A DNA stretch of 64,000 nucleotides from the NCBI GenBank assembly GCA_033961575.1, contig CM066727.1:115680434-115744433 (forward strand), in the 5' to 3' direction. A model generated the notes under the pieces. The model made no database searches, was not told the origin of the DNA, and was given only the letters and a program-made list of their open reading frames with translations. Source of the DNA: Aselliscus stoliczkanus (Eukaryota; Chordata; Mammalia; Chiroptera; Hipposideridae). This document shows positions 35,517-45,060 of the stretch, one piece after another. Every line of letters begins with the position of its first letter. The first letter of the stretch is position 1. Both the position numbers and the translations under genes were made by a program.

Positions 35517-35804
35517 ATTCCATTTATTTTTTTATTTAACATTATTTATTGTAAACATTTCTCCATGTCAATAAATATTTTCCCATCCTTAAAAAAAAAA
35601 GAACAATGTTTTTGTATGTGTTTATTTTTTTTGTATGTGGCTATTGATCAGGACGTAGCATATCACCTGGCATTTAAGGCAGATCCCACACGTGTGTTTG
35701 GATAAACACTGGCCTTTGTGGCAGTCGTCACTCCCGACAAGGAGACTTCGTTTGAGTTGTTATATTCAGGAGCACAGAGCAAACGTTGTCTTATTATAGT
35801 GGTG

Positions 35805-36010
35805 AAGAAAATCGGTTTTGGATCAGAGCAGTTCAGATCCTGGCTCACCAGCGAGGTGGTTGTGAGCCCTTAACTTCTTGGAGCCTTGCTTGCCTCGCTC
35901 TGCACGATGGGTGTAATGCTGAAACCTCATAGCGATATTATAGGATTAAATGAGATGACGCTGATAAAATGCTCGGGAAAGGATCAATAAATACCCGACT
36001 AATAGTAAAA
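35805..36010 (+). repeat. MIR SINE relic, nearly complete
   Basis: TTTTGGATCAGAGCAGTTCAGATCCTGGCTC, GATTAAATGAGATGACGCTGATAAAATGC and GGATCAATAAATACC follow MIR in sense orientation. Confidence 0.88.
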
Positions 36011-36430
36011 GGATAATATTGTTATTTTTGGAGAGGTTCCGCCCATCTTGTTTGGTTTTCAACTTGTGTGGGATGGCACACAGAACCAGGACGGGGTTTA
36101 GGGGTCCCTTATCTTAGAGATCCAGAGCTCTGACCCTTCCTTTTTCCCAGTTCAGCTTTTAGGACTCCAGTACCCGTCCTTTTGGGCATGCAGACACCAA
36201 AAGCTAACCTCATCTACCTTCTTGGCTGTTCGCACTTAAGAAGGAATAAACTTTCAAAACACAGAAGACCTGTTTTCAGATCATCTTCAAGGCTGAATTT
36301 CCACATCGCCCCAAGAATTACCTTGTTTCCCCTTGCATACCCCAACAAGGCGACTTGGGTTGCCACTCTCTGTTCCTCACTGGTTAGAGCAAAGACAAAA
36401 AACTTGAAGTTCCAGGTTATCAGCATCACC
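36011..36430. other. Unique sequence, no feature recognised
   Basis: A 102-codon plus-strand frame overlaps an 84-codon minus-strand frame. Neither is protein-like. Confidence 0.5.
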
Positions 36431-36511
36431 ATCAGCATTTTTTTTATTGTGTCAAAAATACATAACATTTATCATTTTAACCATTTTTAAGTGTATAAGT
36501 TCAGTTGTGTA

Positions 36512-36549
36512 TTAATGTGTTCTTTAGAGAAACAAACCAATAGGAAGTG

Positions 36550-36587
<38 letters not shown>

Positions 36588-36801
36588 CACACAAAGGTGC
36601 CAAAAAAATGTATACACATTTTAAGAAAGGAAAAACTGTATTAAAATTACGCTGATCGTAGCCACTTTGAGCACCTCTTGTAATTGCAAACGTCAAATAT
36701 GACGTATTCATCTTTTGTTATCTGCGTATATTGAGTATTACAATTTTAATACAGGTTTTTTTCCTTAAAGTGTGTATACATTTTTTTTGGCACCCTCTGT
36801 A

Positions 36802-36851
<50 letters not shown>

Positions 36852-37268
36852 TTTTTTATGAGGAATTGGCTCACATGATTATGGAGGCTGAGAAGTCCCA
36901 TCTGCTGTCTGCAAGCTGGAAACCCAGGTGGTGTAATTAGGTCCAAGTTCAAAGGCCTGAGAACCGGGGGAGCCGATGGTGTAAATCCCAGTCCAAATCC
37001 CAGTCCGAAGGTAGGAGACAATGGAGGACATGGGATGTCAAACAGTGAGACAGGGAAGAAGGGGCAAATATCTCTTTCCTCCACTTTTTGTTCTGTTCAG
37101 ACCCTCAACTGATGGGATGAAGCCCACTGACATTGGGGAGGGCCGTCTGCCTTACTGAGTCCACCAATTCCAATGCTGACATTGTCCAGAAACTCCCTAC
37201 AAACACGCCCAGAAATAATGTTTAATCTGAGAACCTGTGGCCTGTCAAATTGGCACAGAAAATTTGCC
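36512..37268 (+). mobile_element. Nested old repeat inside the LINE-1 (L1-3'/LTR class)
   Basis: Begins TGTGTTCTTTAGAGAAACAAACCAATAGG. It continues GAATTGGCTCACATGATTATGGAGGC, AAGTCCCATCTGCTGTCTGCAAGCTGGAAACCC, TCAACTGATGGGATGAAGCCC and ends GTCAAATTGGCACAG. The order matches a common mammalian L1-type 3' region. Its own CA/TG stretch was the landing site of the MITE below. Confidence 0.65.
36592..36801. mobile_element. Palindromic mariner-type MITE flanked by (CA)n and (TG)n
   Basis: About 200 bp with terminal inverted repeats: GGTGCCAAAAAAATGTATACACA on the left against the complement of TGTGTATACATTTTTTTTGGCACC on the right. Similarity continues inward (CTGTATTAAAATT / AATTTTAATACAG). No coding capacity. 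TA dinucleotides are available at the borders, but the microsatellite flanks blur the exact duplication. Confidence 0.85.
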
Positions 37269-37749
37269 CTCACAAGAGGCATGAAGTACATTCACATTAT
37301 TGTCTAACCATAACCATCTATCCATCTCCGGAACTTTTTTTCATCATTTCAAGCTGTTCCCATTCAGCTTGTCCCCATTCAAAGCTAACTCCCCATTCCC
37401 ACCTCCCCCCAGCCCCGGCAACCACCATGCTGCTTTCTCTCGATGAACTTGACTACTCTAGGTCCCTCATATAAGTGGAATCATGCAGCGTTTGTTCCTT
37501 TGTGACTGGCATATTCACTGAGCATGTCCTCAGGGTTCATCCCCGTTGCAGCAGGTGTCAGAACGTCATTCCTTTTTCTAGGCTGAGTAATATACTCCAT
37601 TGTATGCATAGATCATACTTTTTTTATCCATTCATCTCTTCGTGGACATTTGGGTTATTTCCACCTTTTGGCGTTTGTGCATCATCATAGTTTAAAATTA
37701 AATTCCCACCGTCCTCCTTTTGAGTCATTCTAGTGGTTCTCCAGCACTT

Positions 37750-37751
<2 letters not shown>

Positions 37752-37784
<33 letters not shown>

Positions 37785-37795
37785 TGCACACACAC
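37752..37795. repeat. (CA)n microsatellite
   Basis: About 15 pure CA units, then an interrupted CACGCATGCACACACACAC end. Confidence 0.96.
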
Positions 37796-37889
37796 GGCTT
37801 TGTATAATTGAAGTAATGCATGTACATCTTCAGTAATAATACATGTATATTCATAGGTGATTTTCCTGTGCATTGGATCCGTTTATTCA

Positions 37890-37965
37890 TTTCCCTCACC
37901 AGGCTGTAAATGCTCTGAGGCCAGGGACTATGTTTAATAATTCCTCTTACTGGCTCCTGAGCGTC
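37890..37965 (+). repeat. L2 3'-end relic
   Basis: TGTAAATGCTCTGAGGCCAGGGACTATGTTTAAT follows the L2 3' consensus (TAAGCTCCATGAGGGCAGGGAC). Confidence 0.7.
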
Positions 37966-37974
37966 TGTTTTAGG

Positions 37975-38215
37975 AAGTGGTAAAGGATCTTGGTTAAGAG
38001 TGTGGTTCTGAGGTCAGACCACAGGGGTTTGTATCCCAGTTGTACCACATACTAATTTGCCATTGCACAAGTCACTGAATTCCTCAGCACTCAGTCTGAA
38101 AGGGTGATAATGGTGAAAACCAGCACACAGGGCTGTTATGGAAATTAAATGAGATAATCCACATGTAGGGCCTAGCAGAGTGTCTGATATATCACAAGCC
38201 CTTAACTATTAGCCT
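37975..38215 (+). repeat. MIR SINE relic, nearly complete
   Basis: GGATCTTGGTTAAGAGTGTGG, GGGTTTGTATCCCAGTTGTACC, GGGCTGTTATGGAAATTAAATGAGATAATCCACATG and CCTAGCAGAGTGTCTGATA follow MIR in order. Confidence 0.92.
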
Positions 38216-39020
38216 AAGAAGAAGTTAAGATCTCAACATCCCTTTCAGAGTTTGCTTCTTTTATCCTCATAGTTCTTTGTGAGATGGCTGAAGAGGGAGA
38301 TGAATGGCTGCCCCTGTGGATTGGAGTCCCAGGGTCAGAGGGAAGCCATGTGGAGCCAGGCAGAGTTAGAGCCCTGCTTACTGCTATGTCCTTCTTCCCC
38401 CACAGTGCCTCTGCCCCCTTTCAGGGAGTGCCCCTTTCAGTCTCTTGCGTGCATGGGCCACTGACCAGTGGCAGCCAGGGGAGGCCTTGGGCACCACACT
38501 GACTCTGGCCCCTTCAGGATGGTGCTATTGGATGGCCAGCGAGTCTCTTCCCAGCTGCTTGGCTTCCCCAGGTTGCAGCAGAGCACATCAGTCAGCGTGT
38601 GCCTGTGGCTGGTCCTGCCCCACCAGCTTGGGAAACTATACCCCTCTTGTCCTGCAGAGCCAGCACGTCAGCAGGGTCTCGCCGAGCATTTGGCAGCCAC
38701 TTGAGGCAGCCTGTGGTTTCGTCCTAGAGCTGACTGAGCTGGTGAAAACAGAAATTCCTCCTTTTTTCCCCTTCTACTGAACAAAATTTTCCCAAATATT
38801 TATTGGATTCCATCACAGTTTCGTTTTAGCACCAGCTTCTAGCTTCAGCTTTCTGGCCGTGAGCAGGTGGGAGAAGGCTCTGGTGTATGGGGCTAATTTT
38901 CTGCTCTGGAGAGACTTCTCCTTGATGCAGAAGACGGAGCTGGGCAGATGAAGTCCAAAGGCAGTCACCCCTCAAGGCAGGTGACGGGGCTCCTTGAGAT
39001 GGGCAGTCAGTCAGGACCGG
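38216..39020. other. Unique sequence, no feature recognised
   Basis: Several overlapping plus-strand frames of 60-111 codons. None is protein-like. Confidence 0.5.
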
Positions 39021-39024
39021 CCTG

Positions 39025-39225
39025 TGGTACGGTGGCAGAGTGGGCGCTCACTACCTGCATGACCTTGAGCGTGCTGCCCTGCCCCTTGCAGCGTTAGTCG
39101 GTGCGATGAGGACGCTCTGAGTGTCTGCCCCACAGAGGCGGGGGGATTCAGCGAGATGATCTCTGAAAAATGCTTAGCTTAGCGCCTGGCACACATGGGG
39201 ATGCTCTGAAAATGTAAGTTACTTC
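39025..39225 (+). repeat. MIR SINE relic
   Basis: CACTACCTGCATGACCTTGAGCG, TTCAGCGAGATGATC and TTAGCGCCTGGCACACATGG follow MIR in sense orientation. Confidence 0.75.
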
Positions 39226-39564
39226 TATTTTTATTGGCAGATTTTGTTTTTGCTGTTCCCAGCCATCCGTTTCGTTACACCTTTTCTCTTTTTTGGCAAT
39301 CCTGATTCCTCTAGGATCGCTGTGTCCTTGAATCGCTCCCTTCTCTGCTGTAGTGAAGCCCACTCTTGGGGAAAGGCCTCACATGGTGGCCACATCCGAT
39401 TTCAAGGGTAGAAGCTTCCAGGTCCCCTGGGCTAGTCCCCATCTGTTACCTGTCCTTGCTGAGCTGGGCCTTTGCTTGTCCTCACCTCCTTACCTTCTTT
39501 GACAGGGACCTGCTGAGATAGTTTATTCTATCTTTGTAATTGTCTCCACTTCAGGGACAAAAGA
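39226..39564. other. Unique sequence, no feature recognised
   Basis: Nothing recognised. Confidence 0.5.
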
Positions 39565-39760
39565 AGAATAAAATGTTTATGGGGCCCCTTTTATATGCCG
39601 GGAGCTGCTAGGCTCATTCATTATCTCATTTCCTTGTCCCAGCAGGCCTTGGAGTCTGGTGGTGGCATTCTACTTTGTACAGAGGAGGAAACTGAGGTAC
39701 CTTGAGGCTGAGTAAATAGCCAAAGATCACATGGAGGAAGGTGATAGTGGGACTTGATTA
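39565..39760 (-). repeat. MIR SINE relic (antisense)
   Basis: GGGAGCTGCTAGGCTCATTCATTATCTCATTTCC, then AGAGGAGGAAACTGAGGTACC and AAATAGCCAAAGATCACATGG, is the MIR complement. Confidence 0.85.
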
Positions 39761-39879
39761 AGCATGGACTCTGGGAAGCTACGGCCGTGTTCTCTGCATG
39801 GCTTCGAGGAGGCAGGCGCTAGTCCTCCTTGTCCTGTACCCCCCTGGGAAGCGTAGGGGCCAGTCGCAGAGGTGCTCAG

Positions 39880-40045
39880 CCCCTCCCCTTACCGTGTGAC
39901 CGTGTGACCGTGGGCCAGCCCCTCCCTTCTCTGAGGCCTGCATTGTTCGCCTGAAGATGGGGGTAACAGGAGCGTCTGATGCTGATAAAGCCGTTGGCAC
40001 AGTGCCGGGCATGCGGGGATGTTCAGGGAAGGTGAGTGTACCGCA
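39880..40045 (+). repeat. MIR SINE relic
   Basis: CGTGTGACCGTGGGCCAGCCCC, GAAGATGGGGGTAACAGG and GTTGGCACAGTGCCGGGCATG. It includes a threefold CCGTGTGA-like repeat at about 39893-39912. Confidence 0.7.
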
Positions 40046-40154
40046 CTGTCAGAGCTTGACGCCAGGAGGCTCCTTCTGTCCTCTGACTACTGGCGAGGCC
40101 CTGGGGTATTGCACATCAGGCACCACGCCCCTCCCAAAGTCCTCTCCCTTTTTT

Positions 40155-40975
40155 ACAACATTTTTTTTTATGGTGGTAAATACACATAACATAAAATTGA
40201 CCATTTTAACCATTGTAAAGTGTACGATTACTTGACATCAAGTACATTGGCTGTGTTGTAAGACCATCACTACTGCCTAGTTCCGTAACCCCCTCATTGT
40301 CCCATACAGAAACCTTGCACCCTTTACATATCGCCCCCCAGTCCGCCTTGCACCTTGGCCCCTGGCAACCATTAATCTGATTTCTGTGGATTTGCCTATT
40401 CTGGACATTTTGTATAAATGAAATCATATAGTATGTGGCCTTTTATGTCTGGCATATTTTAATACTTAGCATAATGTTCTCAAGATTCATCCATATTGTA
40501 GCATGTATCAGTACTTCATTACTTCTTATGGCTGAATAGTATTCCATGATATTTATAGGCCATATTTTGTTTATCCGTTCACCTGTTGATGGACAATTAG
40601 GCTGTTTCCACCTTTTGATTATTGTGAGTAGACCTGCTATGAACATTCATGTACAAGTTTTCGTTTAGAAACCTGTTTTCAGTTCTTTTGGGTAATACCT
40701 AAGAGTGGAATTGCTGGATCATATGGTAATTTTATATTTAACATTTTGGGGATCTGTCAAACGGTATTCCTTAGTGCCTTTACCATTCTACATCCCCTTC
40801 AGCAATGTCTGAGAGTTCCAGTTTCTCTCCATCCTTGCCAACACTTATTTTCCATTTAAAAAAGAATGAAACAATATGACGACCATCCTAATGGGTTGGG
40901 TGTGAAGTGGCACCTCACTGTGGTTTTGACTTGCATTTCTCTGATGACTAATGATACTGAGCGTCCTTCACTTTG
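40155..40975 (-). mobile_element. LINE-1 ORF2 C-terminus and 3' UTR (antisense)
   Basis: The minus strand from 40646 to 40443 encodes an L1 ORF2 C-terminal stretch with AGLLTIIKRWKQPNCPS and NIMEYYSAIRSNEV, typical of the end of L1 reverse-transcriptase proteins. The 3' UTR follows to the left (ACATAAAATTGACCATTTTAACC on the plus strand). Only the last part of the element is present, and no catalytic reverse-transcriptase core remains. Confidence 0.92.
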
Positions 40976-42880
40976 AACATCCCACTTTCTCTTGACCCAG
41001 TTCTCAGGCCTTCCACCATTCTATTAATGCTTTTCAAAATGTGGCCCCATTCATGAAGCTCCTGTTTAAAACACTCACATCCCAGGGCAGGCCTCCAGCT
41101 AGGTTGGGACCAGGGCTGGCGTAGGAGACTCCCTTTACCACTGGGGTGTCGGAAAAGTCACAATGTATTTTTTCTATGTTTTTCGTTGCAAAAATGTGTC
41201 ATGACTTCCCTGACGACCCAGTAGTTGTGCTGTTTTCTCTTACCCGGTCTCCCCTTGATGGCGTCACCCCTCCTCTAGCTTGTGGAGCTCCTCAGATTCT
41301 GCTTCTGTCATTCCAGCTGGTCCCAGTTGTCCTGCCCTGTCCACTCCTCGTCAGCCTGGTGGGCTCTGCCCACCTAAGTCAGGCTGAGGACAGACGCTGC
41401 CCTGAAGGCTGGCACAGATGCCTCTTTCCCCTCTGGACAGTTAATAACCCACCAGGTTGTTACTGCCTCAGCCTGAAAGTCCTTGCTTGGCCACAGGAGG
41501 CTTCTGAAAGCCTTGCTTGCAGAGAAGGAGTAAGCTCGTTCCTCCCTGGTGTGACTTGAAGGCACCATTTTGCATCTCCAGGGTGGGTTTATGGTTTCCG
41601 GCCTATTTCTGAGCAGGAATCAAAGACTGCCCCTCATGCAGGAATTCCAGGCATGATGAGCAGATGGATGAGGTATTTTGGGGGGCAGAGGGTTTGTCTC
41701 TGTGCTCTAGAAACACCTCTCCACCATCTGCGCTGTGCAAGAGACGCCACCCTTCCCGGAAAAGATGTGGGCTCAGCCTGCACGAGGGCCCAGCGCTCAG
41801 ACCTGCCGACCTCCTCAGCTCCTCACTTACAAGGGCAGGGTTTGGTCCTCTGCCACTGATCTACCCGCATAAAGTGTTTACTTTAAAAGAATGACTCAAT
41901 TAGAATATGAAAATGTGGTTTCTGAGATAAACAAAATACCATAAAAGTAATAGAGTAAAATGTGGGAGACCCTATTCCCACACCCCTCCCTCACCCCCTG
42001 AGCCCTTGCCAGGGGAAATCCCAGGTAACACTTGGCGTGGATTCTGGATCCTTCCAGGCCTCCATTCCAGTTCATCCTTTTTTTTTTTTTCACTCTCTTG
42101 TAAGGGCAGCTCCAAAGTAAACAACACCATAAGACTGAGTGTATCAAGCAAAATGAGTTCAGATGTGCTCCAGAATGATGCCTCTTGAAAGCCGGACAAG
42201 CAGTTGGCTTTTTCTCCTCAGCTGGCTCTAACTCACTCTGGCGTGTGGACTTGAATGAAGGGTAACTGGGAAGGAAAACCTTGATGAGAAGGATGGAGGA
42301 CCTTAGAAAGCAGATGCCATGAAAGTGGATGACAACGGGCAGGAGAGGGCATGGCCATTATGATCACCCACCATCATACACATGTAAGACTTAGGCAGCG
42401 CCCAGCTTCTGTTCCTCACTCAGCACTACTGGCTGTGCCCCTTTGGGTGAGTGCAAGGTTACTGAGCCTCCCTGGGCTCGTTTCTCCAATTACTGGGAGT
42501 CAACCCCTAGGATTGTTGAGAGGGGTTCCGACATGAAACACTGCCTGCAGAAAGTAGGATGTAAGGGTCAGGCTCTCTGTCCTTGCTGTGTCAGGGACCA
42601 GGCTAGTGCCTGCCTTCTTTCTGCTTTGCCTTTGTCAGCTCAGCACCCCCCGCTTGGCTTTCACCTCGGCTTTTCTCACTGTGGCGAGAGCAGAGCTAAG
42701 CAAGGCCCATTGTTAAAAATAGTGACTTCACTACCAGCATAGGGGGGATTCAGTGCATTTTTACTGTATGAATGAGTGGGTGATGGGTTGAGGCTACCCT
42801 TCACCCCCACCAAGATGAGAGTATTGTGGAGACAATTACATAATTAGCTGTTATTGGTCATTGACACAGTATGAATTAGT
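40976..42880. other. Unique sequence, possible DNA-transposon scrap
   Basis: 41143-41180 (GGTGTCGGAAAAGTCACAATG) is reminiscent of a mariner-type terminus, but no partner terminus is seen. No exon is supported. Confidence 0.45.
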
Positions 42881-42884
42881 GTCA

Positions 42885-43070
42885 TAGATATTTTGACCTG
42901 TAAGGGATCCACGAAATGACCTTCATTCTATAAATGGGGACATTCTAATGCTCTAGGAAGGAAGAAACTAGCCAGGACTGTCATACAACCAGTTAGGGGC
43001 CAGTCGAGGCTGGAGCCCAGATCTCCTGATTCTGTCTGGTGCTCTGCTGACCTGATGAGGCAGTCAGTCT
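42885..43070 (-). repeat. MIR-type relic (antisense)
   Basis: TATAAATGGGGACATTC, then GAAACTAGCCAGGACTGTCATACAACC and GGCTGGAGCCCAGATCTCCTGATTCTG, is an antisense MIR. Confidence 0.7.
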
Positions 43071-43918
43071 AATGTCTGAGGGCCTGCTCGCCTCTGCTCA
43101 GGGTTGCTGCCTCCAGGTGGAAGGACGCCTGTGTTAGGAGGCTCACACACAGGCCAGCAGACAGATGGGCCTTTGGGAAGGATAGAGGGAGGTCTGGGGA
43201 CAGTGGCCCTGGGGCTTGGTATGGCAGGTTTAGAACCCTGCATCTTCCAAGATAGGAGGCCGGGCCTGGGGAGCTGGCCAGGCAGCCCTGTGGATGTGAT
43301 AGCTAGCTCAGAGCAGGCTGGGTCTGGTGGGGGAGTGTGAGGAGAGGGGGATGACGTGTGGTGTGGAAGAGGCAGCGGTGTTTGCACAGGCAGATCGGCC
43401 ATGTATAGAAGGGAGAAGGAACAGTATGGGGAGAGTATGGCAAGGCCGTGGGTTGGATGGATGTGAGGCAGTAATGGAGGCTGTATGGGGTCCCGGTGTT
43501 GTGGAGGGCCCCACAGAGCAGCCACACAGGAAGGCTCAGGCCTGGCACTGAGTTACCTGCTGCTTCTCAGTGCCTGTGCAGTGCCCTGCCCTCGAGTCGG
43601 AGCACCGTTTTTATTCCTTCCATGGATGAGTGAATCAGACTCCTCCTCCTTAGTCCCTGGTGGATAACCAGCAGGCCAGCAGCTTTCTTTTTTCCACTTG
43701 AAAATTTTTCTTGCACCCTCTGCTTTCTGTAAGGTTCTGCCTCCCATAGCTAGCTTGTCACTCAGCCTTAGACCAGGTGTGCAGGATTGACTGCTGATCA
43801 TTGAGACCCACTGATAGCCTTCTGGCTCGTTGCCTGCTCTTATTTGTGTTGGCCACTAGATGGCAGCAGGAAACTTAATTTCTCTTCCATGTTGATTTTA
43901 TTCAGGTCAAGCCCTTTG
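43071..43918. other. Unique sequence, no feature recognised
   Basis: Overlapping frames up to 153 codons, Pro/His/Ser-rich on the minus strand. None resembles a protein family. Confidence 0.5.
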
Positions 43919-43926
43919 CTCTAGGT

Positions 43927-44254
43927 TAGGGGTTGGCAAACTGTGGCTTGTGAGCCACATGCAGCTCTTTGGGTACGTTCCATCTCAAAAGTTTGCCGAC
44001 CCCTGGAAGAGCCAATCCTGTCCCTCACAACAAATTGAAAATTATTTGAGAGCCATAAATATATTTTTATATAATCACCATTATGTGAATAATATCCTTT
44101 AAAAATTTTATAAATGAAACTATGATAGTTTTATTTTCCTTTTCAGTTTTACTTCAAAGCCACATGTACGTAGCCAAGGAGCCACATGTGGCTCGCGAGT
44201 TGCAGTTTGCTGACTCCTGGCAGCTCTCCCGTCTGAAAAGTTTGCCGACCCCTG
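43927..44254. mobile_element. Composite non-autonomous hAT element with 8-bp target duplication
   Basis: Exact 8-bp CTCTAGGT lies at 43919-43926 and 44255-44262. The ends are TAGGGGTTGGCAAAC and the inverted GTTTGCCGACCCCTG. Two further terminus-like copies lie inside (43987-44005 and about 44202-44219), so the terminal module is duplicated. The pair GAGCCACATGCAGCTC / GAGCCACATGTGGCTC forms a second inverted layer. No transposase is present, so mobilisation would have been in trans. Confidence 0.9.
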
Positions 44255-44262
44255 CTCTAGGT

Positions 44263-44895
44263 GGATCAGCCATCTTCTTGGGTGGCGCAGGGACTCTCAG
44301 ATAACACATCTCACTGGCTCCAGGATGTGTATGCGGAGAGGCGGGGATGAAGCTGAGGCAGCCCAGCCTCTCGAGAAGGGCTGTCTCTCAGCTCAGACAG
44401 ACCTAAGTTGGGAGGTGCGTTTTCAGGAGCCCTCCATGTGGCCCAGACTCTTTTAGCAGAGCTCCCACTGTTGGGAAAGTCTTATCATTTGTCCCAGGCT
44501 CAGTGTTAGTGCCTTACAGGGACCAGAAGCTGAGGCCCAATGTCACGAGGACAGCCCTGCTGCTCCCTGCGGAGTCCCCAGCCTGGCAGCATGTCCTGCA
44601 CGTATTGACAGCGCAGTGGTGGTGGTGGAGGGACAGGGACCTGCCCTGTGCCACAGCAACAGCGACGCATGGACAGTGGACATTTACAGGCCCTCGTGTG
44701 GGCCAGGGAGGCTCCCCTGCACTCCCTGCGTGAACGCTCACCCCTCACACGCAGCTGTAGTGTGCGGGGATTGAATCCAGCAGGTGCCCCTCCAGCGGCA
44801 GGCTCTGGAGAGCAGCCCTGCACACCGGTCACGGTCATTTGTAGGCCTTCACATGTCCTTTGACAGTTTGCTTTCCCGGTCATGTGGTTCTTCCC
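44263..44895. other. Unique sequence, no feature recognised
   Basis: A 139-codon minus-strand frame overlaps other frames. Not protein-like. Confidence 0.5.
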
Positions 44896-44899
44896 ATCC

Positions 44900-45060
44900 C
44901 CCGCGGTTTCATTTGGCCTTCCCAATGGCCCTGCGTTGGGTCCTGGGCTGTGCTCTTTTTACAGATGAGGAAGTGCAGGCTCAGAGAAGGCAAGGACGTG
45001 TCCAACACTTCAAAGGCAGGGTGCTGACCCCTGTCATTGGATTCCAAATCTGGGGGATGT
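44900..45060 (-). repeat. MIR SINE relic (antisense)
   Basis: TTTTTACAGATGAGGAAGTGCAGGCTCAGAGAAGGC and GTCATTGGATTCCAAATCTGG match an antisense MIR. Confidence 0.75.

Larger units (their letters stand above)
36431..37700 (-). mobile_element. LINE-1 3' fragment (antisense), split by a nested insertion
   Basis: The first part is AAAATACATAACATTTATCATTTTAACCATTTTTAAGTG. The same element resumes near 37275 with AAGTACATTCACATTATTGTCTAACC, ATATAAGTGGAATCATGC, GGGTTCATCCCCGTTGCAGC and TGGACATTTGGGTTATTTCCACC, all antisense L1 3' landmarks. Confidence 0.85.

Noticed and set aside
41143..41215. Second mariner element
   Set aside because: Only one terminus-like block is seen, with no inverted partner or transposase sequence.
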